64,000 nucleotides of DNA from Nitratireductor sp. (GTDB taxonomy: Bacteria; Pseudomonadota; Alphaproteobacteria; Rhizobiales; Rhizobiaceae): assembly GCF_017794765.1 (NCBI RefSeq), contig NZ_CP051236.1, forward strand, positions 3,052,176 through 3,116,175, written 5' to 3'. Positions within the stretch are counted from its first letter, which is position 1. Each line of letters begins with the position of its first letter. Both the position numbers and the translations under genes were made by a program. Below the pieces are notes generated by a model that saw only the letters and a list, made by a program, of their open reading frames with translations, ran no database searches and was not told the DNA's origin. Positions 41,454 to 50,892 of this stretch are shown piece after piece.

Positions 41454-42245
41454 TCAGGGAGAAGAATCAATCACAGTTGAATTATACAACAATTTCCGCA
41501 GAATTATGCATGTTGTCGCATCGGCCAGGCCACTAACTTCTAAAGGCCTGAAATGTCTTTGAAATTCTCGGACGACCGTTTGTGTCTGCCCATCGTAAAC
41601 ACCGTTGACCTCGATGTTGTACCCATAACGCTTCAGCAATCTCTGGAGCGCCTGAACAGCTGGCCCGTCATCCTCCGGGCCAAGGACGCGTCCACCTGAA
41701 ACCGGTGATATTGCGACAAATTGGCCAAGTCCCGCCCGAGCCAGACGCTCCCAGGGGAACCGTTCTCCCGGATCCACCTTGCGGCCTGGGGCGATGTCGG
41801 AGTGGGCAAGCACTCGATTTTGCGAGATGCCGTGACGCCTGCAGATATCCCGCCCGAGTTTCAGAACGGCATCGACCTGAATCTCCGGGAATTCAGGCAA
41901 TCCCTTGGGGTGCCCGGCGTTGGCAATCTCTATGCCGATGGACCAGGAATTCACGTCATCGCGCCCCTGCCAGGTGCCGCGACCCGCATGCCATGCACGG
42001 TCAGCCTCGCGGACCATCTGCACGATGCGTCCATCCTCATGAACGAGATAATGACACGAAACCTCGCTCTCCGGAGCGCAAAGCCAGTCCTGCGCGCTCT
42101 GGCCCGTCTCCATTCCGGTGTAATGAAGGATGAGAGCATCGGGAGTGTAGCCATTCCGCCGCTCGCCAAAATTAGGGGACGGGCAAATCTCCGCCCCTTT
42201 GAAATCCGGCTCAAATGAGGCTTCTTTCAGGACGTCCACACTCAA
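41454..42245 (-). CDS. N-acetylmuramoyl-L-alanine amidase (AmpD/AmiD-like) with peptidoglycan-binding domain
   Basis: This 263-aa protein has an Amidase_2 domain (LILHYTGMETGQSA, zinc His; VREADRAWHAG, second His; LAHSDIAPGRKVDPG, third ligand and acid) followed by a PG_binding_1 domain (about 185-245). No signal peptide is seen, so it may be the cytoplasmic recycling enzyme AmpD. The start is TTG at 42245, overlapping the djlA-like stop, or GTG at 42239. It is likely co-transcribed with the DjlA-like gene. Confidence 0.85.
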   Translation of the reverse strand: MSVDVLKEASFEPDFKGAEICPSPNFGERRNGYTPDALILHYTGMETGQSAQDWLCAPESEVSCHYLVHEDGRIVQMVREADRAWHAGRGTWQGRDDVNSWSIGIEIANAGHPKGLPEFPEIQVDAVLKLGRDICRRHGISQNRVLAHSDIAPGRKVDPGERFPWERLARAGLGQFVAISPVSGGRVLGPEDDGPAVQALQRLLKRYGYNIEVNGVYDGQTQTVVREFQRHFRPLEVSGLADATTCIILRKLLYNSTVIDSSP

Positions 42246-42952
42246 GCGCGCACCTGCGCTTTCTCAATACTCTCATAGGCCGCATTGATCGCGGCAAGAC
42301 GGGTGTTCGCGATGGCCAGAAATTCTTCGGGAACGCCACGGGCGATAAGCCTGTCCGGGTGGTTCTCCGCGACCAGTTTCCGATAATGGCGCTTGATCTC
42401 ATTGAACGGCGCGCCCTGCTCGACCCCCAGCACAAGATAGGGATTGCCGTCTCCCTTGATCGCATGCCGTGAAAGGATCTGTTCGAAATGGTCTTCGCCA
42501 ATTTCGAAGATCTCTGCGACGCGTTGCAGAAACGCCGCCTCCCGTTCGTGTATCACACCATCGGCCTTTGCAATGTGGAACAGCGCATCGAGAATGTCCT
42601 CAAGAACCATGCAGTTGGGTCCGCCATAGCCGCACAGATTCGCCATCTGATGAGCGTAAGCCTCAAAGCCTGCCACATCCTGCTGGGCAAGGCTGTAAAG
42701 ACGCGCAACATTGGCCTGCTCATTGCGCGGAACAGAAAATATCTCGTGAAACGCCTGCACCTCGTCCTGCGTGACGATACCATCTGCCTTGGCCATTTTG
42801 GCTGAAAGAGCAATGATCGCGACTGAAAAGGCGACGCGCCGGCGCAATTGCGGATCGCCTTCGAACACCGTTCGGATTGCCTCGACCATCGCCGACAGCG
42901 CATTGCCCGGCGCGCGTGTGATAAAATCTGTTATACGGTCCCAAAACGTCAT
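42242..42952 (-). CDS. DjlA-like co-chaperone (TerB + DnaJ domains)
   Basis: This 236-aa protein has a TerB-like helical domain (about 35-150) and a C-terminal J domain (about 165-233) with the HPD tripeptide in AENHPDRL, which stimulates DnaK ATPase. No clear N-terminal membrane helix is seen, unlike E. coli DjlA. Its position directly before an amidase gene is the usual rhizobial arrangement. Confidence 0.86.
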   Translation of the reverse strand: MTFWDRITDFITRAPGNALSAMVEAIRTVFEGDPQLRRRVAFSVAIIALSAKMAKADGIVTQDEVQAFHEIFSVPRNEQANVARLYSLAQQDVAGFEAYAHQMANLCGYGGPNCMVLEDILDALFHIAKADGVIHEREAAFLQRVAEIFEIGEDHFEQILSRHAIKGDGNPYLVLGVEQGAPFNEIKRHYRKLVAENHPDRLIARGVPEEFLAIANTRLAAINAAYESIEKAQVRA

Positions 42953-43003
42953 GTCGGTTTTGTAACCGCAAACGCTCGGGATTTCGAGGCGCAGTTTGGC
43001 GCA

Positions 43004-43037
43004 AGCAAAACCGGATGGTACCTTCGCACCATCCGGT
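43004..43037 (-). terminator. Intrinsic terminator of the small lipoprotein gene
   Basis: On the minus strand ACCGGATGGT and ACCATCCGGT form a perfect 10-bp stem with an 8-base loop, followed by TTTTGCTT. Confidence 0.8.
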
Positions 43038-43121
43038 CTCTGGTTCAGGCACTCAATACGCAGCCTGACGGGTCATGTTCCTTTTGGCTGACCCTTGTTG
43101 GCTGGCCTTGGAGGCTGGCCT

Positions 43122-43307
43122 TTATTGGCTCGTCGTATCCTGATCCTGCATCGGCTCAGCTTCCGGAGCAGCAGCCGGCGGATCCATCGGGGTCGCATCC
43201 TGCTGCTCGGGCTCGATGCTCTGGGTGGTCGTGTTGTCGCCTTCGCTGCAGGCAGCAAGTCCAAGAAGGGCGAGGCCCGAAACGGTGGCGGCTAGGAACT
43301 TTTTCAT
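43122..43307 (-). CDS. Small lipoprotein of unknown function
   Basis: This 61-aa protein starts at the ATG at 43307 (GGAGAGTGG upstream). Its signal peptide ends in the lipobox LAAC (Cys at residue 20), and the mature peptide is acidic and rich in Pro, Glu, Gln and Thr, with no fold. It is probably anchored in the outer membrane. Imperfect GGCTGgCCTT direct repeats follow the stop, and a terminator lies at 43004. Confidence 0.7.
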   Translation of the reverse strand: MKKFLAATVSGLALLGLAACSEGDNTTTQSIEPEQQDATPMDPPAAAPEAEPMQDQDTTSQ

Positions 43308-43450
43308 ATCCACTCTCCATACAAAGCGCATCTCAAAAGCGCGTCGCCGCGCTCACAACAGGGAAATGCGCACGCCGGCATGGAGTTTCGTCACGTTGAG
43401 TGACCATCCGTAACGATGTGAGATTGTGGCCATATCGACAGGGCCTGCCT

Positions 43451-43972
43451 CTAAAGGCTGGTCGCACTGCGAGCGGCCTGATCGTATTGCCCGGAGAGCG
43501 CATGCATCACGGCCGCGATGCCAGACAGCGCCTCCTCATCGAGTTTGAGCCGCTTGGTGCTGGCAACAAGCAGAGCCTCGCGAACCTCATGGTAGCGCTC
43601 ACAGGCCGCCGCTCCTTCCGCAGTAGCCTTGACGGTCTTTTCCTTGCCCCTGCGCCCGGTCTTGACCAGGCCGAGCGCCGCTAGTTTCTTGATGGCATAG
43701 GAAGCGACGTGCACATCTTCGATGTTGAACATCATGCACAGTTCCGAAAGCGTCTTTTCCCGATTTCGATGATTGACGGCGTGCAGGATCTGTACGGCAG
43801 TGGGCTGAAGCCCGGGAACGCCCGCAGCCGCCATGCACCGCACCATCCAGCGCTCGAAAGAATGGCTCATCACGGTCATCGCAAATTCGATCTCCGACAG
43901 CGCCGGCATGGCACCGGCGGCCAGATGGGCCGCAGAGACAACCGGTCCGACTTTCCTATCCGCGTTCGACAT
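43451..43972 (-). CDS. Winged-helix (MarR-type) transcriptional regulator
   Basis: This is a 173-aa regulator from the ATG at 43972, two bases after the dctM stop. Residues about 65-125 (PTAVQILHAVNHRNREKTLSE, then SYAIKKLAALGLVKTGRRGKEKTV) form a MarR-like winged helix with the wing Arg-Arg-Gly-Lys-Glu. It probably controls the transporter operon and the divergent oxoprolinase gene from the palindrome at 46989. The effector is unknown. Confidence 0.8.
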   Translation of the reverse strand: MSNADRKVGPVVSAAHLAAGAMPALSEIEFAMTVMSHSFERWMVRCMAAAGVPGLQPTAVQILHAVNHRNREKTLSELCMMFNIEDVHVASYAIKKLAALGLVKTGRRGKEKTVKATAEGAAACERYHEVREALLVASTKRLKLDEEALSGIAAVMHALSGQYDQAARSATSL

Positions 43973-43974
43973 TA

Positions 43975-45279
43975 TCACCTCGCGAGCATGGTTTGCGGCA
44001 GCCATAGCGCCAGTTGCGGGAACAGGACGATCAACACCACGGCGACGATCATCATGAGGAAGAACGGCAGTGTCATGCCGGCGACCCTGAGAATGTTGTG
44101 ACCGGTCAGCCCCTGAATGACGAACAGGTTGAACCCCACCGGCGGTGTGATCTGGCTCATCTCGACCACGATCACGAGATAGATGCCGAACCAGATGATG
44201 TCGAGCCCCGCAGCCTCGACCATCGGCAGAATCACCGAAGCTGTCAGCACAACAATGGAAATGCCATCCAGAAAACAGCCCAGAACGATAAAGAATAGCG
44301 TTAGCGCAGCAAGCAATGCATAGGGCGAATAGCCCTGCCCGGCGATGAACTGAGCCAGCGCCCGTGGAATGCCCGTGTAGCCCATGGCCACCGTCAAAAC
44401 CGATGCGCCAGCCAGAATGAGCACGATCATGCAGGAGGTGCGTGAGGCGTTCCGCAGGGCATCGGAAAAGGTCGCGCGATTGAGCGTACCGGTGAACCAC
44501 GAGAGTGCGAGCGAGAGGACCACCCCTACGACTGCCGCCTCCGTGGGAGAAGCGAAGCCGCCATATATGGAACCGATAACGCCGATAATCAGCGCGAGGA
44601 TCGGAAACAGACGACGAGTCTGCCAGATGCGCTGGAGATAGGGAACGCGCGGATCGGCTTCAGGCATACGCCTGCGATTGATCAGCGACCAGGCCGCCGT
44701 ATAGCCCATGAAGAGCGCTGCCAGCATCAGGCCGGGAATGACCCCGGCAATAAAAAGCCGCGCAATGGACTGCTCGGTCGCCGCCCCATAGACGATCAGG
44801 ATGATTGACGGCGGGATGAGCAGGCCGAGCGTGCCGGAACCGGCAAGAGAGCCGATGGCCATGCGTTCGTCATAGCCACGCTTCTTGAGTTCGGGCAGTG
44901 ACATGCGCCCGATGGTGGCCGTGGTGGCGGCAGACGAACCGGACACGGCGGCGAAGATGGCGCAGCCAAGAATGTTGACATGCAGAAGCCGCCCGGGCAG
45001 GCGCCGCATCCATGGCGCTAGTCCCGCGAACATGTCTTCTGCAAGCCGCGTGCGGAAAAGGATTTCTCCCATCCAGATAAACATGGGAAGAGCGGCAAGG
45101 TCCCAGGAATTGATGGAGCCCCAGACTGTGGTGGCCATCACCGCCCCTGGTGGCACGGGGACCATGAGAAAGATTGCCGCAAGACCGGCAATCATGAGCG
45201 CCAGGGCTACCCATAGGCCTGCCGCTAGCAGAACGAGAAGCAGGCCGCCAAGCGTCAGGGAAATGGTGAGAAGATCCAT
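43975..45279 (-). CDS. dctM: TRAP transporter large permease (DctM)
   Basis: This 434-aa protein with about 12 membrane helices is of the DctM type (VSGSSAATTATIGRMSLPELKKRGYDERMAIGS reduced here to the SGSSAA and KKRGYD signatures). It is the ion-coupled transport subunit. The ATG at 45279 shares a base with the dctQ stop (TGATG), so the two are coupled. Confidence 0.92.
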   Translation of the reverse strand: MDLLTISLTLGGLLLVLLAAGLWVALALMIAGLAAIFLMVPVPPGAVMATTVWGSINSWDLAALPMFIWMGEILFRTRLAEDMFAGLAPWMRRLPGRLLHVNILGCAIFAAVSGSSAATTATIGRMSLPELKKRGYDERMAIGSLAGSGTLGLLIPPSIILIVYGAATEQSIARLFIAGVIPGLMLAALFMGYTAAWSLINRRRMPEADPRVPYLQRIWQTRRLFPILALIIGVIGSIYGGFASPTEAAVVGVVLSLALSWFTGTLNRATFSDALRNASRTSCMIVLILAGASVLTVAMGYTGIPRALAQFIAGQGYSPYALLAALTLFFIVLGCFLDGISIVVLTASVILPMVEAAGLDIIWFGIYLVIVVEMSQITPPVGFNLFVIQGLTGHNILRVAGMTLPFFLMMIVAVVLIVLFPQLALWLPQTMLAR

Positions 45280-45830
45280 CACACTTCCTCCGCCGCGCCA
45301 TCTTCATTTCCCAGATAGGAGGGGGACTTGCCGGTAAGAGCAGCGAAGAGGTCGTCGAGCAAGGCAATGGCAAAAATGCCAACTCCAAGGGCCATCATCG
45401 CCTGCGGGATCCAAAGCGGAATGGCGATGATACCGTAGGACAGCTCATTGAAGCGGTAGCTGTCAAAGGCGAGTCTTGATGCATAGTAGAAGAAGAATCC
45501 CGAGAGCGCAGCGCCAATGACAAGTACGAACACCTCGGCCAGCCGCCGCACTCGATCGGGCATGGCCGTCAATCCCAGTGTCACGCGGATCTGCGCACCG
45601 CCGCGCAGTGAGCCGGCAAGCGCCATGAATGATGCGCCCACAAGCAGAAAGCCCGCGATCTCTGCCAGCGACGGCACGAGAAATCCGAAGGGCGGCAGGC
45701 CGAAAAGGCCTATCACGGCGTCGATCACACGCCCGAACACCTGCGCGAACACCAAAAGAGCGATCACGCCGAGAGCAGCCATGGCCAGCCATTCGGCCGC
45801 ACCATAGAGCCCGTTTATTGTCTTTCTCAT
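45279..45830 (-). CDS. dctQ: TRAP transporter small permease (DctQ)
   Basis: This 183-aa protein has four membrane helices in the DctQ pattern, with GGAQIRVTLGLTAMPDRVRRL between helices 2 and 3 and IPLWIPQAMMALGV in helix 4. It binds DctM in the membrane. It follows dctP after 99 bases with no clear terminator. Confidence 0.88.
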   Translation of the reverse strand: MRKTINGLYGAAEWLAMAALGVIALLVFAQVFGRVIDAVIGLFGLPPFGFLVPSLAEIAGFLLVGASFMALAGSLRGGAQIRVTLGLTAMPDRVRRLAEVFVLVIGAALSGFFFYYASRLAFDSYRFNELSYGIIAIPLWIPQAMMALGVGIFAIALLDDLFAALTGKSPSYLGNEDGAAEEV

Positions 45831-45929
45831 TGTTGTCGTCTCCGCTTCGACGGTCAGATTGCGGTTGCACGCGGCAACGCGTCTACAGGCAGCGGGGTGC
45901 TCCGCCGCCTGCAGCGCCTGTCAAAGCGT

Positions 45930-46901
45930 TCAGTTCTTGTAGGCTTCGAGTATGGCCTTGCCTTCATCGCCGGCATTATCGGCCCACTCAGCAGACATTT
46001 CAGCGCCGATGGCGGCCAGCCCTTCCTTGAGCTCGGCACTGGGCGCAGTCACGGTGATGCCGTTGTCTTTCAGGACCTGGGTCTTTTCCATGGTCTCCTT
46101 GACGGAAGCCTCCCAGCCCCGGGTCTCCGCAGTGGCGGCCGCCTCAAGCACGGCTGCCTGCTGTTCCTCCGGCAAAGCGTCGAATGCGGCCTTGTTTACG
46201 AAAACCATGTTACGCGGCAGCCAAGCCTGCGCGTCGGAATAATGTGAGAGAAAATCCCAGACCTTGGAGTTGGCGCCGGTAGATGGCGACGTGATCATGG
46301 CCTCGACACGTCCGGTGGCGAAGGCCGTTGGCAGGTCCGGCACCTCGACCTGGGTCGGCAACGCGCCGGCAAGCTGCGCCAGACGCTCAGTGGCGGCATT
46401 GTATGCGCGCATCTTCAGGCCCTTGAGGTCATCGACAGATGAAATCTCCTTCTTGGTGTAGATTCCTTGCGGCGGCCACGGCACCGAGAAGAGCAATTGC
46501 AATCCCTGCTCCTCAAGCTTGGCCGCAAGCTGATCTTTCGATGCGTCATAAAGCTTCTTCGCGTCATCATAGCTGGTTGCCAGGAAGGGAATGGAGTCCA
46601 CTTCATAAACCGGGTCTTCGTTGGAAAGACGCGAGCCAAGGATCTCACCAATCTGGACGAGCCCTTGACGCACCGCGTTCTTGATGTCCGGATGCTTGAA
46701 GAGTGACCCGTTTGAATGCACGGTTATCTCGAGCCCTCCGTCGGTGGCGGCTTTCACATCTTCAGCGAACTGAGTGATATTCTGGGTGTGGAAGTTGGTG
46801 TCGCCATAGGGCACCGGCATATCCCACTTTGTCTGCGCCGACGCAGATGTGGCAAAGCCGAGCGCGGCTGCGGCCAGAACGAACTTGACGGAATGATGCA
46901 T
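45930..46901 (-). CDS. dctP: TRAP transporter substrate-binding protein (DctP)
   Basis: This 323-aa protein has an N-terminal signal peptide (1-22, ending in Ala-Ser-Ala). The DctP signature region LKGLKMRAYNAATERLAQLAGA carries the Arg that usually grips a carboxylate. It therefore likely binds an organic acid in the periplasm; given the divergent oxoprolinase, 5-oxoproline or a related cyclic amide acid is a reasonable guess. Confidence 0.9.
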   Translation of the reverse strand: MHHSVKFVLAAAALGFATSASAQTKWDMPVPYGDTNFHTQNITQFAEDVKAATDGGLEITVHSNGSLFKHPDIKNAVRQGLVQIGEILGSRLSNEDPVYEVDSIPFLATSYDDAKKLYDASKDQLAAKLEEQGLQLLFSVPWPPQGIYTKKEISSVDDLKGLKMRAYNAATERLAQLAGALPTQVEVPDLPTAFATGRVEAMITSPSTGANSKVWDFLSHYSDAQAWLPRNMVFVNKAAFDALPEEQQAAVLEAAATAETRGWEASVKETMEKTQVLKDNGITVTAPSAELKEGLAAIGAEMSAEWADNAGDEGKAILEAYKN

Positions 46902-46988
46902 GTTGATCTCCCATTTCTATAATGCAACGGAGGCGTTCCCTCACCTTCTTCGCTGCGACTTAAGAAGCGTGGCACATTCAGATAATAT

Positions 46989-47005
46989 GTCAATAAATTA
47001 TTGAC
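46989..47005. promoter_or_regulatory. Perfect palindrome in the dctP/oxoprolinase divergent promoter region
   Basis: GTCAATAA-A-TTATTGAC is a perfect 8+1+8 inverted repeat. Each arm contains TTGAC, a -35-like core, pointing outward: TTGACG toward the oxoprolinase gene and TTGACA toward dctP. It may be an operator of the winged-helix regulator, two back-to-back promoters, or both. Confidence 0.6.
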
Positions 47006-47057
47006 GTTTTATCCGAGACATGGTTCTCCTTCCGGCAAGGATAATGCGAAGGAACCG

Positions 47058-50000
47058 ATGATGACAGCAGGCAAATGGGATTTTTGGATCGACCGCGGCG
47101 GCACGTTCACCGACGTTATCGGCCGCGCCCCTGATGGCGGCCTGTTCGCCCGCAAGCTGCTTTCTGAAAACCCGGAAGCCTATGCCGATGCCGGCATACA
47201 GGGCATTCGCGATCATCTCGGCATAAAAAAGGGCGAGGCCATGCCCTCGCATCTGATCGGCGATGTGAAAATGGGCACGACCGTCGCCACCAACGCTCTT
47301 CTGGAACGCAAGGGCGATCGAGTGGCGCTTCTCATCACCAAGGGCTTCCGGGATGCGTTGAAGATCGCCTATCAGGCGCGGCCCGACATCTTCGCCAAGG
47401 AAATCATCCTTCCCGAGCAGCTCTATGAACGCGTGATCGAGGTGCCGGAACGCCGCCGGGTCGACGGCACGGTGGAAACGGAGCTCGACCTAGACGCCGT
47501 GAAAGACGAGATTGAGGCGGCGAAGGACGATGGCATCGACGCGGTGGCCATCGTCTTCATGCATGCCTGGAAATATCCGGAGCATGAAAAAGCCGCTGCA
47601 AGCCTTTGCCGCGACTCCGGTTTCTCGCAGGTCTCCGTCAGCCACGAGACATCACCCCTGATCAAGCTTGTGGGGCGCGGCGATACCACGGTCGTGGATG
47701 CCTATCTCTCGCCGATCCTGTCGCGCTATGTGAGCCGCGTGGCGGCTGAACTTGGCGTTGACGAGAACGGCAATGGTCCCAGCCTCAAATTCATGATGTC
47801 GTCGGGTGGCCTGACGGCAGCCGACAAATTTCAGGGCAAGGACGCGATCCTGTCCGGCCCCGCCGGCGGCGTGGTCGGCATGGTGGAGACGGCGCGGCTT
47901 GCCGGCTTCGACAAGGTGATCGGCTTCGATATGGGCGGCACCTCGACGGACGTAGCCCATTATGACGGCGAATATGAACGTGCCTTCGACACGGAAGTCG
48001 CCGGCGTGCGCATTCGCGCGCCGATGATGCGCATTCACACCGTGGCCGCCGGTGGCGGTTCGGTACTGCATTTCGAGGACAATCGGCTCAAGGTCGGCCC
48101 GGACTCGGCAGGCGCCAACCCCGGTCCTGCCTGCTATCGCCGTGGCGGGCCGCTGGCAGTGACCGATGCCAACGTGATGCTGGGCAAACTACAGCCCGAC
48201 TTCTTCCCGGCCATTTTCGGCCCCGAGCAGAACCAACCGCTCGACGTGGACGCCGTGCGTGCGCGTTTTACCGAGCTTGCCGAAAAGCTCGGCGATGGCC
48301 GCCCCGCGGAAGCCGTGGCCGAAGGGTTTGTCACCATTGCCGTCGAAAACATGGCCAATGCGGTGAAGAAGATCTCCGTGCAGCGCGGCTATGATGTCAC
48401 CGGCTATCTCCTCAACTGCTTCGGCGGCGCTGGCGGCCAGCATGCCTGCCTCGTGGCCGACGCACTCGGCATGGAAGCGGTGCTGATCCACCCGATGTCG
48501 GGCCTGCTTTCAGCTTATGGTATCGGGCTTGCGACGGTCTTCGCCTCGCGCCAGCAGGCCCTGATGAAGCCTTTTTCGGAAAGTTCTCTCGACGCCATCG
48601 ACGCGCTTTCGGCGTCGCTGCGTGAAGAGGTGCGCGCAGAGCTCGCCGATCAGGGCATTACCGGCGACAAGATCGCCTGGGCCATCAGGCTTGAAATCCG
48701 CTACGAAGGCACCGATACAACGTTGCCTGTCGCCTTCGACGGGACGCTGGAAAACGCCAGGGCTGCATTCGAAGCCGCACACAAGGCGCAATTCGGCTTC
48801 GTCTATGACGACAAGCCAATGGTGGTGGAAGCCGTCAGTGTCGAGGGGCTGGACGCCGGCGACGGCCGTCCTGTCGAGCAGAAAAAGGCGACCACCGAGG
48901 CAATGCCGCAGCCCGGCGAGACGCGAGCCATCTTCTGCGACGGCGCATGGCACGATGCCGGCATCTACCGCCGCGAGACGCTGTCGCGCGGCGCGAAGGT
49001 CAACGGCCCTGCCCTCATCATCGAGGCCAATCAGACGGTTGTCGTGGAGCCCGGCTGGCAGGCCGAAATCACTGCGCTCGATCATATCCTCATGCGCCGC
49101 GTGGAGAAAAAGGCCCGCATGGCGGCACTCGGCACCGAAGCCGATCCAGTGATGCTGGAGGTCTTCAACAACCTCTTCATGTCGATTGCCGAACAGATGG
49201 GCGTGACGCTGCAGAACACCGCCTATTCGGTGAACATCAAGGAGCGGCTCGACTTCTCCTGCGCGGTCTTCGACCAGAACGGCGCGCTGGTGGCCAACGC
49301 CCCGCATATGCCGGTGCATCTGGGCTCCATGGACCGCTCGGTGGAAACCGTCATCCGGCTGAACAAGGGCAATATCCGCCCCGGCGACGTGTTCGCTCTG
49401 AACGCGCCTTACAATGGCGGCACGCATCTGCCCGATATCACGGTGGTCACGCCCGTGTTCGACGACAAGGGCAAGAACATCCTGTTCTACACTGCCTCGC
49501 GCGGCCACCATGCCGATGTCGGCGGCACCGCCCCTGGCTCCATGACGCCGCTGGCGACCACCGTGGACGAGGAAGGCGTGCTGTTCGACAATTTCAGGCT
49601 GGTCGACGGTGGCAGGTTCCGGGAACAGGAGCTGCATACGCTTCTGACCGACCACCCCTACCCGGCGCGCAATCCGCACCAGAACATTGCCGATCTGAAA
49701 GCGCAGATCGCCGCCAACGAAAAGGGCGTGGCGGAACTGCGCAAGATGATCGACCAGTTCGGCCTTGACGTGGTGCAGGCCTATATGGGTCACGTGCAGG
49801 ACAATGCGGCAGAAGCCGTGCGCCGCGTGCTCGAACGCCTGCCGGATGCTTCGGAATATGAATATCCGACCGACACCGGCCAGGTGATCAGGGTGAAGAT
49901 AACCGTCGACCGCGAAAAGCGTGAGGCAACGGTGGATTTTACCGGCACGTCGGCTGTCCAGAAAAACAATTTCAACGCGCCCGAACCGGTCACCCGTGCA

Positions 50001-50687
50001 GCCGTGCTGTATGCCTTCCGCGTGATGGTGGAAGGTCAGATCCCGATGAATGCGGGCTGCCTCAGACCCATCAACATCATGATCCCGGAAGGTTGCATGC
50101 TGCGACCCTCCTACCCGGCGGCGGTTGTGGCAGGCAATGTGGAGACGTCCCAGCACGTCACCAATGCGCTATTCGGCGCGATGAAGGCCATCGCCAACAG
50201 CCAGGGCACGATGAACAATCTGACCTTCGGCAACGAAGAATATCAGTATTACGAGACCATCTGCTCCGGCGCGCCGGCAGGCCGCATGAATGACGGGCGC
50301 GGCTTCGATGGTGCGTCGGGCGTTCATGTCCACATGACCAATTCGCGTCTGACGGATCCGGAAATCCTCGAACTGCGCTTCCCGGTTCTGCTTGAGGACT
50401 TCCACATCCGCGAAGGCTCGGGCGGCAAGGGCAAGTGGAGCGCCGGCGACGGCACGCGCCGCACGATCCGCTTCCTGGAAACCATGGAGTGCGCCATCCT
50501 CTCCTCCCACCGCAGCCGACCGCCGCGCGGTGTGGAAGGCGGCGGCGACGGCGAGATGGGCAAGACCGAGGTGCGCCGCAAGAATGGTCACGTCGAAACG
50601 CTCAAGGGCTGCGACCAGACGGTGATCGAGGCCGGTGAAGCGGTGATCGTCACCACGCCAACCGCCGGCGGGTTCGGCAAGGCGTAA
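47058..50687 (+). CDS. 5-oxoprolinase/hydantoinase, fused HyuA-HyuB
   Basis: This is a 1209-aa single chain from the ATG at 47058, preceded by AAGGAAC. Residues 1-690 are the HyuA/OplahA-like ATP-binding half ([16 protein letters not shown] at the N-terminus, [12 protein letters not shown] and [18 protein letters not shown] later). Residues about 700-1209 are the HyuB half ([37 protein letters not shown]). It hydrolyses 5-oxoproline or a hydantoin with ATP in the cytoplasm. The TRAP operon opposite probably supplies its substrate. Confidence 0.9.
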   Translation: MMTAGKWDFWIDRGGTFTDVIGRAPDGGLFARKLLSENPEAYADAGIQGIRDHLGIKKGEAMPSHLIGDVKMGTTVATNALLERKGDRVALLITKGFRDALKIAYQARPDIFAKEIILPEQLYERVIEVPERRRVDGTVETELDLDAVKDEIEAAKDDGIDAVAIVFMHAWKYPEHEKAAASLCRDSGFSQVSVSHETSPLIKLVGRGDTTVVDAYLSPILSRYVSRVAAELGVDENGNGPSLKFMMSSGGLTAADKFQGKDAILSGPAGGVVGMVETARLAGFDKVIGFDMGGTSTDVAHYDGEYERAFDTEVAGVRIRAPMMRIHTVAAGGGSVLHFEDNRLKVGPDSAGANPGPACYRRGGPLAVTDANVMLGKLQPDFFPAIFGPEQNQPLDVDAVRARFTELAEKLGDGRPAEAVAEGFVTIAVENMANAVKKISVQRGYDVTGYLLNCFGGAGGQHACLVADALGMEAVLIHPMSGLLSAYGIGLATVFASRQQALMKPFSESSLDAIDALSASLREEVRAELADQGITGDKIAWAIRLEIRYEGTDTTLPVAFDGTLENARAAFEAAHKAQFGFVYDDKPMVVEAVSVEGLDAGDGRPVEQKKATTEAMPQPGETRAIFCDGAWHDAGIYRRETLSRGAKVNGPALIIEANQTVVVEPGWQAEITALDHILMRRVEKKARMAALGTEADPVMLEVFNNLFMSIAEQMGVTLQNTAYSVNIKERLDFSCAVFDQNGALVANAPHMPVHLGSMDRSVETVIRLNKGNIRPGDVFALNAPYNGGTHLPDITVVTPVFDDKGKNILFYTASRGHHADVGGTAPGSMTPLATTVDEEGVLFDNFRLVDGGRFREQELHTLLTDHPYPARNPHQNIADLKAQIAANEKGVAELRKMIDQFGLDVVQAYMGHVQDNAAEAVRRVLERLPDASEYEYPTDTGQVIRVKITVDREKREATVDFTGTSAVQKNNFNAPEPVTRAAVLYAFRVMVEGQIPMNAGCLRPINIMIPEGCMLRPSYPAAVVAGNVETSQHVTNALFGAMKAIANSQGTMNNLTFGNEEYQYYETICSGAPAGRMNDGRGFDGASGVHVHMTNSRLTDPEILELRFPVLLEDFHIREGSGGKGKWSAGDGTRRTIRFLETMECAILSSHRSRPPRGVEGGGDGEMGKTEVRRKNGHVETLKGCDQTVIEAGEAVIVTTPTAGGFGKA

Positions 50688-50810
50688 AGCACTCGGAACT
50701 GCGGGCGGGGAGCACACTTCTCCGCCCGTATCGTCACAAGAGTCCCGGTTCACGGCAGTCCGCCTTTGGACAGGCTGTGCGCAGATCCTACATCCCGCCT
50801 TTAACAGCAC

Positions 50811-50848
50811 CGTCACACTCGGTCATTCAGCGTTCACGCGCCTGTCAT
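50811..50848 (+). promoter_or_regulatory. Candidate Pho box upstream of btaAB
   Basis: Four NTCA half-sites, GTCA at 50812, GTCA at 50822, TTCA at 50833 and GTCA at 50844, repeat at 10-11 bp. The last reads CCTGTCAT, close to the PhoB half-site CTGTCAT. The array ends 45 bases before the btaA ATG. The 205-bp gap 50688-50892 also holds an imperfect hairpin (50702-50729) behind the oxoprolinase stop. Confidence 0.55.
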
Positions 50849-50892
50849 GGAAGCGCAGTAGCCCCTCAGAGAAAGATTGAGGGGAGAGACCC

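Noticed and set aside
43086-43122. Tandem GGCTGgCCTT repeats after the small lipoprotein gene
   Set aside because: Three imperfect copies at 13-14 bp spacing; too short and degenerate to call a functional array, and not CRISPR-like.
48510-50156. 548-aa open frame antisense to the oxoprolinase gene
   Set aside because: Same cause: codon-position GC bias leaves the opposite strand open. Composition is His/Arg/Asp-rich and matches no fold.
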